DNA of 64,000 bases from JAICYJ01 sp035695105 (GTDB lineage: Bacteria; Actinomycetota; Thermoleophilia; Gaiellales; JAICJC01): positions 1-64,000 of the forward strand of contig DASSEV010000031.1 in NCBI GenBank assembly GCA_035695105.1. Reading direction: 5' to 3'. This document shows positions 49,465-59,317 of this stretch, piece after piece (position 1 is the stretch's first letter; the number at the start of each line of letters is the position of its first letter). The notes below the pieces were generated by a model. The model worked only from the letters and a program-made list of their open reading frames with translations. It was not told the DNA's origin and made no database searches. Position numbers and translations under genes: made by a program.

Positions 49465-49930
49465 TCAGCGTTCGCCGTCCCAGTAGTCCAAGTGGGCTGA
49501 CTGGCGGAGCATGTAGTGGGCGTCGCCAGCCCAGATGCCGATCTTGTCGCTGTCGGGGTACTCGGCGATGCCGAACTCGTTCTTGGTGGAGAACATGGCT
49601 ACCCGCACCGGCTCCTCGGATCGATTGTTCACGGAGTGAGCGCCGCTGGGACCGGTTGGGAAGCAGACGACATCGCCTGGCTGCAGCACCTGGTCGCCGT
49701 CGGGTGTGCGGACGGTGGGCGACCCGGTGAGCACGATCAGCCACTCCTCGTCAGTCCAGTCGAAGTGGTAGGGACAGATCGCTTCGCCCGGCGGTAGGTC
49801 GTAGATGCTCATACCTAGCCGGGACGCTCCCAGCTTTGGGCCGAGCCGAACGCCTTGCGCGAGGTATCCAGGCGGCTCCGTCCCGTCCAGCCCGGTGTTT
49901 GTCCCCGGTGAAGATGTCGAATGTCCGCAT
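49465..49930 (-). pseudogene. cupin gene interrupted by a one-base frameshift
   Basis: The real start appears to be ATG 49930 (MRTFDIFTGD), which overlaps no stop but follows the YCII gene by 2 bp. Around 49898-49900 an extra A in an AAA run changes frame: removing it gives GDNTGLDGTEPPGYLAQGVR, then LGPKLGASRLGMSIYDLPPG and the full cupin (PYHFDWTDEEWLIVLTG; GDVVCFPTGPSGAHSV). As it stands only the 115-residue part from ATG 49812 is in frame. Either a decay mutation, a base-call error, or slippage. Confidence 0.75.
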
Positions 49931-49932
49931 TA

Positions 49933-50268
49933 TCAGTTCCCCACCGCCGGGTCGGTCATGAACTCGCTGACCTCTTGTGGGCAGCGGCAGGCGGTGGCGA
50001 TCTTCGCGGCCCACTCCAAGGCCGCGTCGCGTGAGGGCACATCGACGATGGTCACGCCTCCCAGCGGGTAGCTGCCGCTGGTGATCGTCCCGTCACCGGC
50101 CACCATGACCGGATCGACGTCTTCGTCCAATCCGCCAGCAAACACAAAGACGCCTGCGTCCTTGGCTTCCTGAACGACGGCGTGGGCCGCCCTTGAGACG
50201 TCAGGGATCTCCTCCTCGGAGATGTGATCCATCGCATGTGCGTGGAACGAAATCATGTATCGCGTCAT
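49933..50268 (-). CDS. YCII-related domain protein
   Basis: 111 residues from ATG 50268 (AAGGAG 8 nt upstream; a GTG three codons earlier is less well placed). RYMISFHAHAMDHISEEE, VFVFAGGLDEDVDPVMV and GGVTIVDVPSRDAALEWAAK are typical of YCII/DGPF proteins, which share the ferredoxin-like dimeric fold. Heads the small gene group ending at 48173. Confidence 0.8.
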   Translation of the reverse strand: MTRYMISFHAHAMDHISEEEIPDVSRAAHAVVQEAKDAGVFVFAGGLDEDVDPVMVAGDGTITSGSYPLGGVTIVDVPSRDAALEWAAKIATACRCPQEVSEFMTDPAVGN

Positions 50269-50468
50269 CGAATGCACTCCTTGTCCTCGCGCCCTTTCCG
50301 GCAGCGTCTCGCGCCCGGTGCATATCCGTTACCCGGTAGAGACTGACAAGGCAGCGGAAACTCACCGCGAAACCTGAGGTTTCACGACTGCCTACGTCTC
50401 CGAGCTTTGGCGGGTTTCTGGATCATTCGGCACGACTAGGAAGTGGGGTGGCCGCATTGCTGACGTAT

Positions 50469-50665
50469 CACGTGACCCAACTCGTCCCGCTCATCGAGTG
50501 TGTGCCGCCCGTGCCGGCAAGGTCGGCCGGTCGCGGCAGCGACCTCAGCGTGCGACCGCCGACCGCGGCTACAACCACGACAAGTACCGGCGCGAACTCC
50601 ACCGTCGAGGCGTCGGCTCAGAGATCGCACGACGCCAGACCGAGCACGGTTCGGGCCTCGGCCGC
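50469..50665 (+). mobile_element. IS5-family transposase remnant, frameshifted
   Basis: One frame gives HVTQLVPLIECVPPVPA, the next gives TADRGYNHDKYRRELHRRG and GSEIARRQTEHGSGLG. Together these are the conserved centre of IS5-group DDE transposases (DVTQLLPLLD; ADRGYDHDKYR; IARRGTEHGSGLG). Both ends and the last catalytic Glu region are missing; no terminal repeats found. The rest of 50269-50681 is empty. Confidence 0.75.
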
Positions 50666-50681
50666 GCGCTCGACCTGCGCT

Positions 50682-53060
50682 TCATGCTCGCCCTTCGATG
50701 CGCTCGATCTCGCACAGCGATGCGCGGAGCGGTGTAGTGCCGCTGGTTGGGTCGGCGGGGGTTGGTCGTAGGATCAGGTTGAGGTTGGCGCTGTCGGGGC
50801 CGTAGGGCGGATAGCCGGGCAGGTTGAGCTCTGTGCATGCTTGCCACCAGCCGTGCTGGCCGCAGACGACGCCGGGGTCGAGGTTCGAGTCGAGCCGTGC
50901 CCGGGCGCGGATGGCACCGTTTGGGGTGGCGATGCGGACCCAGTCTCCGGCGGCGATCGTGCGAGCCGCTGCGGTGTCCGGGTGGATCTCGACTTGTGGG
51001 TCGGGCGTGGCGCGGCGAAGCTTGGCGATTTGTCGGTGCTGGGATTCGGCGTATCGCAATGACTTGGCGCAGGTAAGGATGAGCGGGTAGCGGGCGGCCA
51101 GGTCGGGCCGCGAGCGGGGGCTGATCGCCGGCTCGGTGAACGTTGGGAGCGCTGGATAGCCGTTGTCGGCGAGCGTTTCTGAGAAGAGTTCGACCTTTCC
51201 GGAGGGCGTGCGGAACCCGACCTGGATGCCGTCCTTCATCCGGGCGTGCTTGTGATGGGTGGTGGTGAGCGGCAGGCTGATCCCGGAGGGATTTGCGCGG
51301 AGCTGTTCGAGCGTGATGCCGCTCGGCTCGAGCTGGTGTTGCCAGGCGGCGTCGATGTCGCCGTTCCAGAAGTGGGCGCCGAGGCCGAGGCGGGTGGCCA
51401 AGGCGAACACGATCTCCATGTCGGAACGTGCCTCGCCACGCGGCGGGTGCACCGGGCGGCGCAGCTGGACGAGCGACTGGGCCTTCTGGCTGACCTCGAA
51501 ACCGATCCGAAGCCCTTCCACCTCAAAAGGCGTGGCCGCGGGAAGCACGATGTCGGCGAGGTCCGCCGTCGGGCTGCGGAAGACGTCGGCGTGGACCATG
51601 AAGTCGAGTTGTGCGAGCGCGTCGCGGCCGCGGGCGCTGTCGGCGTGGGCCATCACGAGATTGGCGCCGAAGTTGACCAGCGCGCGGGCGCGACCATCAA
51701 GCGCGGCGGTGTAGAAGTCGGGGCCGGTGGTGAACTCGAACCGCGCAGGGCCGAGCGGCCGCTCATCGAGGCCGATCGCCTTCGCACGCTGCTCGGGCGA
51801 GAGCAGTTCGGCACCGTCTATTGGACTTGCAGCGACAGGAGTGAAGAGAACATTGCCGCCCGGCGCGTCCAGACAGCCCAACAGCGCGTAGAGAGCGTTG
51901 ATCGCTCGGATTGTCTGCGTCGTGCCGCTGTGCTGCTCCAGACCGCTCCAGGTATAGAACGCGACCGGACGCGACGTCCAAAGCGTTTCCGCTACCCGCT
52001 CAATCTCCGCTGCCGGCACACCGGTGATCTCGGCCGCCGCCTGTGGCCCGCACCGGCGGCAATGGTCGACAAGCTCAGCCAAGACGGGGCGACACGAGAT
52101 TCCGCCCACCGTGTAGCCGCCATCAAGCGCCAGGTCCGCCTCGTCTGCGTCATACGTGCGGGTTTCCGCGTCATAGGTGACAGGCGAGGCGGTAGCCGCG
52201 TCCCATGCGACGAAGCGCCCAGGCTGCGCGCCTGGTAGGTCTTCGGTGCGCAGCAACCGCCCGGTATCCGCCCGCACGAGCAGCGGCGCATTCGTGAAGC
52301 GGCGGACGAACTCGACGTCATACGTCCCCTGATCGAGCAGCACGCTGCTGATTGCCAGCGCGAGCGCCGCATCGGTCCCGGGGCGCACCTGCAGCCACTG
52401 GTCGGCGTCTGCGGCGAGCCCGGCGCGGCGGGGATCGACCACCACCAACTTCGCACCACGCTTGCGGGCTTCGACCGTCGCCGTGGCGTGCGCCAGTCGG
52501 GCGACCGACGGGTTGTACCCCCAGTACAGAATGCATCCGGCGCGCTCGAGATCGGGCATGAACGCTCCCGGCACCGGCGCACCGAACGTGTACATCGAGG
52601 CGAGATAGCGACCCCACCCGCACAACTCCATCGAACATGTGAAGTTCGGGCTGCCAAACGCCCGACGCAGACGCGTGATCCAATCCACCGAGTCGCTTAG
52701 CGCCGAGGTCGACGGCGACGCCGACCCAAACACAACCGACTCCGGCCCGCTCCGGGACGAAATCCGCCCCAGCTGCGCCGCCACCGTGTCAAGCGCCTCA
52801 TCCCAGCCGATCCGCTCCCACCCCGGATCCTCCGCTCCCTTCGCCGCGGTGCGCCGCATGGGGTACAGCAGCCGATCGGCATGACCAACGATCGCCGGCG
52901 CCGCCTTGCCCTTCACGCACACCGCCCGCCCCGTCGGATGGCTCCGGTCAGGCTCCAACGCGGTGAACCGGCCATCCACCGTGACCGCCGTCGCACCGCA
53001 CCGCGACACGCACAACGCACAGAACGTTGGCGTCCGAACCTCCTCTCCACTAACAACCAC
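50682..53060 (-). CDS. molybdopterin-dependent oxidoreductase, stand-alone catalytic subunit
   Basis: 792 residues from GTG 53060 (GGAGG upstream). 4Fe-4S site CALCVSRCGA with a fourth Cys in AVCVKGK. Mo-bisMGD domains follow: VVFGSASPS, LYWGYNPSVARLAHA, WSGLEQHSGTTQTIRA, VLPAATPFEVEG, and a C-terminal molydopterin-binding domain with HPDTAAARTIAAGDWVRIAT. CSMELCGWG puts Cys at the usual Mo ligand place, as in thiosulfate/polysulfide reductase and nitrate reductase branches. No Fe-S or membrane partner is nearby, and no Tat signal is visible, so it is probably cytoplasmic. Confidence 0.85.
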   Translation of the reverse strand: MVVSGEEVRTPTFCALCVSRCGATAVTVDGRFTALEPDRSHPTGRAVCVKGKAAPAIVGHADRLLYPMRRTAAKGAEDPGWERIGWDEALDTVAAQLGRISSRSGPESVVFGSASPSTSALSDSVDWITRLRRAFGSPNFTCSMELCGWGRYLASMYTFGAPVPGAFMPDLERAGCILYWGYNPSVARLAHATATVEARKRGAKLVVVDPRRAGLAADADQWLQVRPGTDAALALAISSVLLDQGTYDVEFVRRFTNAPLLVRADTGRLLRTEDLPGAQPGRFVAWDAATASPVTYDAETRTYDADEADLALDGGYTVGGISCRPVLAELVDHCRRCGPQAAAEITGVPAAEIERVAETLWTSRPVAFYTWSGLEQHSGTTQTIRAINALYALLGCLDAPGGNVLFTPVAASPIDGAELLSPEQRAKAIGLDERPLGPARFEFTTGPDFYTAALDGRARALVNFGANLVMAHADSARGRDALAQLDFMVHADVFRSPTADLADIVLPAATPFEVEGLRIGFEVSQKAQSLVQLRRPVHPPRGEARSDMEIVFALATRLGLGAHFWNGDIDAAWQHQLEPSGITLEQLRANPSGISLPLTTTHHKHARMKDGIQVGFRTPSGKVELFSETLADNGYPALPTFTEPAISPRSRPDLAARYPLILTCAKSLRYAESQHRQIAKLRRATPDPQVEIHPDTAAARTIAAGDWVRIATPNGAIRARARLDSNLDPGVVCGQHGWWQACTELNLPGYPPYGPDSANLNLILRPTPADPTSGTTPLRASLCEIERIEGRA

Positions 53061-53442
53061 GCCCAATCTCGACCTCCAATTGTGATCGAAGCTCACTCCA
53101 AATCGGCAAGTATCCATCCTGCCGCCTCCGAAGTCGATCCAGCCTCGGCCGGTCGGCAAGCTTGAGCGCGCGATCAGGGTTCCGAGCCGTCCGGTGCCTT
53201 ACGCCGGACGGCTCGACCTTCCATGAACGCGCGGCTTTCCCCCGCAGGAGTAAGGAACTAGATCTGCGAGCCGAGCGCACGACGGATATCGGTGCACACT
53301 CGACACGCCAGATTCGCCGACTTTCGGTATGCCTGCCTCCCCGGATTGTGGTAGCACATCAGCGCGAGTGGGCGTCGGCGGATCCGATGCGAAGGAACCG
53401 CGAGCGCAGCCCGCAGATGTTTCCTCGTCGCGTCTGGGCCTA
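53061..53442. other. intergenic with a strong hairpin
   Basis: The only feature is a 12-bp perfect stem CGAGCCGTCCGG / CCGGACGGCTCG at 53183-53215 with a 9-nt loop, upstream of the molybdoenzyme gene. It might be a leader hairpin or a leftover terminator. Frames here look non-coding. Confidence 0.4.
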
Positions 53443-54432
53443 CTAGCCGGTGAGTGAGACGAAGGTGATCTGTCCGGTTTGGCTTGGTTGCCAGGCGACG
53501 GCCTTGCTGGTGGCGGTCATGGTCATGGAGACGTATTGGCCGTTGATCTTGAGCGTTTGGCCGCTGCCGGTGGCGCTTGTGATGTAGAACCAAGCGAAGC
53601 TGAGGATGGTCATGTTGGCATTAGTGCCGGTGGCGAAGTTCTGCACGATGGGGACGAAGATCAGCCGTGGTGGGAGGCCCTGCGCATCGTCCCAGGATTG
53701 GTGGATGAGTGTGTATTGGCCGTTGCCGAGGCTCTGGAGATCCTGGCTCATCGACCCGGCCAAGGTATTGACCGAGTTGGCGCTTGGCTGGGCGTTGCCG
53801 GTCTTTGGTGACAGACAGCCGCCGATGTCGAGTTCGCCGATGTCGATCTGGTCGGTGATCGCGGACAGCACGTTTTGGCTGATGCCGGTGTAGACGTTGC
53901 CGCTGCAGCTGCCGCCGCTGGTGTTGTCGGCTGTGGGCAGGTCGACGGTGCCGCAGTTACCCGAGGCGTCGCAATTGAAGAGCGTCGTGCCTTGCCCGTT
54001 GTTGTAGGAGGCGACGGTGACGACGTACGGCGAGACGTGGTGCTGCGCCGATCCGATGCCCTGGATCTTGGCAGTCGCGGTCGCCGTCACGGTGGTCGAG
54101 GCATGTCCGAACAGTTTGGCGAAGAATGCCGGTGCCTGGTAGGTGGTCGTCACCCGGACCGTGTCATAGGCGGGCATCGCAACGTTGACGGTCTCGCCGC
54201 TGAGCTTGTTTGTGTTGAAGTTCGCGGTAGCGGTCGAGACGGCGCTGCCGGTTCGCAGCCCGGCCGCGCCGGCCAGGGCTGCCGCGTCGGCATCTGCTTG
54301 CAGATGACGCTTGTCCTGATACCAGCTACCCACATCGATCGCGAACGCCGCCATCCCAAGCAGCGACATCAAGAACACCACAAACAGGGCAAGCGTCTGC
54401 CCTCGCTCGTCGCGGCAGAAGCGTATATCCAC
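53443..54432 (-). CDS. TadE/TadG-like Flp pilus-assembly protein
   Basis: 329 residues from GTG 54432. N-terminal DERGQTLALFVVFLMSLLGM (helix) and DVGSWYQDKRHLQADADAAA(L) form the Tad-G domain; the rest is a Ser/Thr/Asn-rich extracellular part (TTVTATATAKIQGIG, SSGGSC-like segments, four Cys). Stand-alone, without TadA/B/C genes in view. GC of the second half is visibly lower than neighbours. Confidence 0.8.
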   Translation of the reverse strand: MDIRFCRDERGQTLALFVVFLMSLLGMAAFAIDVGSWYQDKRHLQADADAAALAGAAGLRTGSAVSTATANFNTNKLSGETVNVAMPAYDTVRVTTTYQAPAFFAKLFGHASTTVTATATAKIQGIGSAQHHVSPYVVTVASYNNGQGTTLFNCDASGNCGTVDLPTADNTSGGSCSGNVYTGISQNVLSAITDQIDIGELDIGGCLSPKTGNAQPSANSVNTLAGSMSQDLQSLGNGQYTLIHQSWDDAQGLPPRLIFVPIVQNFATGTNANMTILSFAWFYITSATGSGQTLKINGQYVSMTMTATSKAVAWQPSQTGQITFVSLTG

Positions 54433-54729
54433 GCAAAGCCTCGTTCCGGTTGGAGCCGAAGAAGGGAGCCAAACCATCCATCGGACTTCACCGTTTCTCG
54501 GCCGACCCCCATCGGAGTGAATGGAGGGGCCTCTAGCTCTTGCGCAACTTGCGACAGCCGCCGGGGCTGGCCTTAGAGCGCGAACTGGCTGGCTCCGCCC
54601 GCGACTCAGCGTCTGGGTGGACATCGGGGACGAACACGCCCACGACGTGTGCTAGGGCCGCGCCGTTCACACGAAACGACGATCTGCACGTGTTAGGGTC
54701 AGGCACCGCCAACTTGAAGGGAGAATCCG
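54433..54729. other. intergenic, no gene seen
   Basis: Contains the divergent promoters of the TadE/G-like gene and the small barrel protein gene; TTAGGG near 54692 is a weak -10 candidate for the latter. Confidence 0.4.
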
Positions 54730-54993
54730 ATGCACGCAGTCGTGGTACACGTCAACATCCGCGATTTCGACGGCTCGGTCCAAGAACTCCAGACGACCGT
54801 CGTTCCACGAGTCTCGCAAGCGCCTGGGTTTGTGGCTGGATACTGGACCCGGAAGGACGACACTGGCATGTCGATGACCGTGTGGGAATCTGAAGATGCT
54901 GCCAACCAGGCGAGGGAGCGCCTCACGCAGAACATGCCGCAAGGAGTGGAGCTTCAGAACTCTGAGGTACGCGAGGTCGTCGCAAGCGCGTAG
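54730..54993 (+). CDS. dimeric alpha/beta-barrel (ABM-like) small protein
   Basis: 87 residues. HAVVVHVNIRDFDGSVQEL, VPRVSQAPGFVAGYWTRK, DTGMSMTVWESEDAANQARE, a pattern common to stand-alone antibiotic-biosynthesis-monooxygenase-like or stress-response barrels. GGGAG upstream of ATG 54730. Confidence 0.8.
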   Translation: MHAVVVHVNIRDFDGSVQELQTTVVPRVSQAPGFVAGYWTRKDDTGMSMTVWESEDAANQARERLTQNMPQGVELQNSEVREVVASA

Positions 54994-55187
54994 CAGCGAC
55001 ACAGCGTCGACGGGATCGTCGGCGGGCGCCGGCAGTCGGCTCCAACTCATTGAGTACGGGGAGAAGCCGGCTTCGCGGCTGAGCGCGTACGTGGTGTTCT
55101 AGGCGTCTTGGTGGTTGAGGCCGAGGAGTTGCAGCGCTGCCCAGTGTCGGAGATGTGGGACGCGGTGCCAATCCCGGTCAGCGTGTG

Positions 55188-58100
55188 CTACGCGCTGGCA
55201 ACAGTGAGCCGTTCGGCTTTGTGCCGGTAGAGGGTGGCGCCGGTCTGTTCGGCGAAGGCGAGGACGGCGTTGGCGTGCGCGGCGGCGTCGGTGGTGGCGG
55301 CTACGGCTGCCGCTTGGCGGGCGGCTAGGAGGTGGCCGTCGGCGGCGAGGGGGTGGCTGCCGAGGTGTTCGTACAGCTCTGCCGCCTCGGCATACCGCTG
55401 ATCGGCGATGAGGAGGAGTGGTTCGCGCCACCGGCAGGCGTCGGGAAGGAGGAGTGTGGCTTGGCGGATGTCGTCGTGCCGGTCGGCCTGGGCGAGGATG
55501 GTGGCGATCTCGCAGAGTTCCAGGGAGTGACCGGTCATGCCCCCCGTGTCGCGCCAGCGGGTCAGGAACCGGTCGCATGTGTCGAGCGCGGCGCTCTCGT
55601 TGTCCAGGCTGTCATGGCAACGGGCTTCGAGCGCCAAGCCTTGGTAGAGAGGTTCGTCGATGCCGGTACTAGTGCCGAACCCAATCAGACCGGACGCGTC
55701 TCGGAGGGCATCATGGGGGTGATCGCGGGCCAGATTAACGCGGCCGCGCACGATTCGGGCCAGGTTCTCAACGAACTGGTTGGTCGTGGCCTGTACATGG
55801 GTCAGAAGGTCGCAGGCGGCGTTCCAGTCGGCGGCGTGGTAGGCCTGGTAAGCTCGCTCCGCTGCGGCGCCATCGGCGTAGTAGGTAAGTGCTAGGCGGC
55901 TCGCCCAACTCGCCGCGGTTGTATATGCGGCGTCCGCGGCCGGCATGTCTCCGAGGCCCCGCTCGGCGTCTGCCAGGTTGTGGTAGGCCATGGCCGTCTT
56001 TTGGTGGACGTTTTCGGCGAGTTTTTCTGCCGCGTCCCGCATGTCTCCTACGCCATCTAGGTCGCCGAGCGTGACGCGGGCGTAGCCATGCCACAGCAAG
56101 AGTATTGCGCGGCCCACCTCCAGGCCCGCCTGCTCGGCAAGCGGAATCATCCCGCCGGTGAGCGCGAGTGCCTCTTCGGCGTGTCCGGAGACGTTCAGGA
56201 AGAACGCTTGGTCGGCGGCAATATGACACATCGTGGTGCTTGGCGCGACGCGGGCGGCGTACTCCGCGCCGCGGGCCAGGTGCGCGTCCTGTTCGTCTCT
56301 CGACGGCGCATGGTTCTGGCACCACTCCGAGAGCATCCGCTCGACTGCGGCCGCGGCCTCCCACCGCTCAACGGTGACCTGGGCGCGGAGTGCGGCGTCA
56401 AGAGTCTCTTGGTCGGCCATATCGGCGTTATGGAGCGCAGTTGCCTGACCGAGCAGAAGTGTCGCGCGGAGTGCGGTAGCGTTCGGCGGGGCGAGTGTCA
56501 GCGCGGCCTGAAGGTGGCGCGCCGCGGCGGGATAGGCGCAGGTGGCGGCTGCCTGATCGCCGGCGTGGATGTAGGCGGCTAACGCTTTGGGGGCGAGGGC
56601 TGACGTGTCCTCGCCCATCGCCTCACGCAGCGCCAGCGCCTGGGTGTAGTGGTCTGCCAGGAGTTCGGCTTTGTCGTCGCGCTGACCAGCGCGTTGGTCG
56701 ATCCACTCGGCGGCAGCTTCGTGCTTCTGGGCACGGTCGGCGCGGCGAATTTGTGAGTAGGCCACCTCTCTGGTCAAGGCGTGGCCGAACTGAAACTCGG
56801 CCTCGCCCTGCATCGACGAGCGCCGCACCCGCTGCAGCAACTGTTTTCGCTCCAGGCCGTGCAGTACCTCGTCGGCTTCCCAAATGTTTCGCTCGGTGAG
56901 GGCGCACACCGCTCCGATCCACGCGGTCCTGCCGATCACCGCCGCGTCTTGGAGCAGTGACTTCTCGTCGGCGGAGAGCGTGTCGAGGCGCGCGGCGATG
57001 ATGCCCTGGATCGACTCCGGCGGATCTCCAATCTCGCCATCGAGGGTCCAGCCCGCGTCGCCATGAACGAGGAGGCTTCGGTCCTGGAGCATCCGCACGT
57101 ACTCCTGCGCATACAGCGGGTTTCCGCCGGCCTGGGCCAGGAGCCGTTGCTGCACGTCTGCGGGCAGGAGGGCTTGATCAAGCAGACCACCGACGAGACG
57201 CGCGGTGTCCTCATCCGAGAGCGAAGTGAGCGACATCGTGTTCGGATTCGCCGTGCCCCCAGCCCAGCCCGGCCGTCGCTCGAGCAACTCCGGCCGCGCG
57301 GTGCACACGATCAGCATGGGTCGTGCGCCGCCGCGCTCGGCGAGCAACTCGATGAAGTCGAGCAGGGCGTCGTCGGCCCAGTGGATGTCCTCGAACACGA
57401 GCACCGTCGGCCCTGTCTCGGCCAGCGACTCGAGGAAGCGCCGCCACGCTGCGAACGCCTCCACCCGGCTCCCGTCACTCCGGCTCGTCGCGGCTTCCAG
57501 GCCGACCAGCGGGCCGAGATGACGCACCACCCACTCTCGGTCACGCTCCTCCAGCCCGAGTGACTCGACCGCGACTTGAAGCTTGTGGCCCGCCACGTCC
57601 GCGGAGTCCGACTCCAGAATCCCGGCCTGTGCTTTCACCAACTCACCCAGTGCCCAGAATGCGATGCCTTCCCCGTACGCAAGCGACCGACCGCGCCGCC
57701 ATGTGACCAGCTCGGGTAGTTCAGCGACGTAGCCGTACAGGTCTTCGACCAGCCGCGTCTTGCCGATCCCCGGCTCGCCGATGATCGAGACCAGCTGCGT
57801 GGACGGCTCGTGTCGCGACCGCTCGAACGCAGCGCGCAATGTGTCGGTCTCAGCGTCTCGGCCGACGATCGGCAGCTGGTCGCGCTGCTGCTCGGGAATG
57901 ATCGAGCGAGGCGCCTGGGCGACCCACACCGCGACCGGTTCAGACTTGCCCTTGGCGGCGATCGGCTCGTGCTCGCGATAGTCGATCGCACGGCTGGTTG
58001 CGCGATACGTCCACCCGTCGACCAGGACGCCGTCAGCAGGCGCTGCCGCCTCCAAGCGTGCGGCCGTGTTGATCACGTCGCCGATCGCGTCCGGATGGCC

Positions 58101-58529
58101 TTCGGAGGGGAAGGTGACCATCGCCTCTCCCGTCGTGATCCCGACGCGCACGTGCAACTCGCCGGCCAGTTCGCCGACCCGCTCACAGATCCCAAGGCCG
58201 CAGCGGACGGCTCGCTCGGGATCATCCTCGTGTGCGACCAGCGCGCCGAAGAGCGCCATCACCCCGTCGCCGGTGAACTTCGCGACCAGCCCACCGGTGC
58301 GCTCCACCTCTTCACGCAGCACGGCGAGGTACGGATCGAGGAACCCCTCCACATCCTCCACATCGAGTGCCTCGGAGCGCCGCGTGAACCCGGCGAGATC
58401 CGCGAAGAGTGTCGTAACGACGCGGCGCTCTCGCTGCTCTGCAACCGCAACGGGAAGCGGCGCGCCACACATCCCACATAGGCGGAAGCCGTCCGGATTC
58501 TCAGTGCCGCACTGCGCGCAGGCCGTCAC
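55188..58529 (-). CDS. adenylate/guanylate cyclase - AAA ATPase - TPR regulator
   Basis: 1113 residues. Zinc ribbon (C4, C7, C18, C21), class III cyclase domain about 35-200 with metal Asp44 (TLFADLAGF), substrate Lys84 and metal Asp88 (LVAKFTGDGVMALFG) and Asn/Arg in GDVINTAARLE; AAA/STAND ATPase with Walker A GEPGIGKT at 251-258 and Walker B VLVFEDIHWADD; then about 600 residues of TPR-like helices. All cyclase residues needed for activity are present, so it may really make cAMP or cGMP in response to a ligand sensed by the TPR part. Confidence 0.92.
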   Translation of the reverse strand: MTACAQCGTENPDGFRLCGMCGAPLPVAVAEQRERRVVTTLFADLAGFTRRSEALDVEDVEGFLDPYLAVLREEVERTGGLVAKFTGDGVMALFGALVAHEDDPERAVRCGLGICERVGELAGELHVRVGITTGEAMVTFPSEGHPDAIGDVINTAARLEAAAPADGVLVDGWTYRATSRAIDYREHEPIAAKGKSEPVAVWVAQAPRSIIPEQQRDQLPIVGRDAETDTLRAAFERSRHEPSTQLVSIIGEPGIGKTRLVEDLYGYVAELPELVTWRRGRSLAYGEGIAFWALGELVKAQAGILESDSADVAGHKLQVAVESLGLEERDREWVVRHLGPLVGLEAATSRSDGSRVEAFAAWRRFLESLAETGPTVLVFEDIHWADDALLDFIELLAERGGARPMLIVCTARPELLERRPGWAGGTANPNTMSLTSLSDEDTARLVGGLLDQALLPADVQQRLLAQAGGNPLYAQEYVRMLQDRSLLVHGDAGWTLDGEIGDPPESIQGIIAARLDTLSADEKSLLQDAAVIGRTAWIGAVCALTERNIWEADEVLHGLERKQLLQRVRRSSMQGEAEFQFGHALTREVAYSQIRRADRAQKHEAAAEWIDQRAGQRDDKAELLADHYTQALALREAMGEDTSALAPKALAAYIHAGDQAAATCAYPAAARHLQAALTLAPPNATALRATLLLGQATALHNADMADQETLDAALRAQVTVERWEAAAAVERMLSEWCQNHAPSRDEQDAHLARGAEYAARVAPSTTMCHIAADQAFFLNVSGHAEEALALTGGMIPLAEQAGLEVGRAILLLWHGYARVTLGDLDGVGDMRDAAEKLAENVHQKTAMAYHNLADAERGLGDMPAADAAYTTAASWASRLALTYYADGAAAERAYQAYHAADWNAACDLLTHVQATTNQFVENLARIVRGRVNLARDHPHDALRDASGLIGFGTSTGIDEPLYQGLALEARCHDSLDNESAALDTCDRFLTRWRDTGGMTGHSLELCEIATILAQADRHDDIRQATLLLPDACRWREPLLLIADQRYAEAAELYEHLGSHPLAADGHLLAARQAAAVAATTDAAAHANAVLAFAEQTGATLYRHKAERLTVASA

Positions 58530-58984
58530 CGGGCAAGTCTACGGGGCAAACGGCGGCGATATGGGATGCGACATTAGCCGCCGGCTCCCCCAAGCTCGTC
58601 GATGATCCGGGTGACGAACTCGCGCATCTTGCCGCACGTGTCGTAGAGCGCGGCGTGGTGCTCAGCGAGAGCTCTCCGGCCGTTCTCCGCGTCGGCGAGC
58701 GCGCTCAGTGCCGCCTGTCTCCCACCGATTGATGATCCCGATGTCTGCGGTCTTCCAACGGCACGAGAGGTTTCTCATCCGCGAGCGGAAGCTGCACCGA
58801 ACCTTGTCCGGGTTCCTGCAATCCCTATGACCCGCGAGAGTTTGACGGGACAGGAGGGCACGGCCAAGAAAAATCAGGTTCGGTTGCTGGAGCACCACCT
58901 GAAAGCTAGGTGCAGGACAGCCCGACTTTGGCTACGATTTTGGCTGTCGAGGTCAAGCAGTTGGCCAGTTCTCATCCCCCCGAC
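58530..58984. other. mostly intergenic with one coding-like 3' fragment
   Basis: On the minus strand 58574-58714 a frame reads ALSALADAENGRRALAEHHA, ALYDTCGKMREFVTRIIDEL, ending in a stop, with coding-like composition but no start codon before a stop upstream. Probably the last 46 codons of a lost gene. No family assigned. Confidence 0.35.
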
Positions 58985-59317
58985 ATGGAACGTGCGAGGC
59001 CGCCGGATCCGGGTCCGGCACAGGACAACGTCCATTCTTTTCGCGCCCACAACGAGCGTCGCTGGGCGCTTGAGAAGGATGTGGCGGCGCTCGAAGAGCG
59101 CGTTGCGTTTGTCTGCGAATGTCGCAGCTCGGACTGCTTCCAGCCGATCGGGCTGACGATCCAGGAGTTCGAGGCGGCACACATGTGCCCAAACTGGCAC
59201 GCCGTCCTGCCAGGTCACGCAGACTCAGCCGGCGAAACCGTGCTCGTCCGCGAGCATCAGTTCTGGATCGTCGAGCTGAAGGGGGGCGGTGAGAGCGCGG
59301 GAAGGAGATTGACATGA
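58985..59317 (+). CDS. small cysteine-motif protein upstream of ANTAR gene
   Basis: 110 residues from ATG 58985 (an earlier Met at 58910 would add 25). NERRWALEKDVAALEERVAF then VCECRSSDCFQPIGLTIQEF and MCPNWHAVLPGH. The CEC-x4-C arrangement and the final VREHQFWIVE strand are shared with a small protein type frequent in Thermoleophilia-like genomes. Role unknown. Overlaps the ANTAR gene by 4 bp (ATGA). Confidence 0.65.
   Translation: MERARPPDPGPAQDNVHSFRAHNERRWALEKDVAALEERVAFVCECRSSDCFQPIGLTIQEFEAAHMCPNWHAVLPGHADSAGETVLVREHQFWIVELKGGGESAGRRLT

Noticed and set aside
53183..53215. Molybdenum-cofactor riboswitch upstream of the molybdoenzyme
   Set aside because: Only a single simple hairpin is present; the conserved Moco-RNA elements are not seen.
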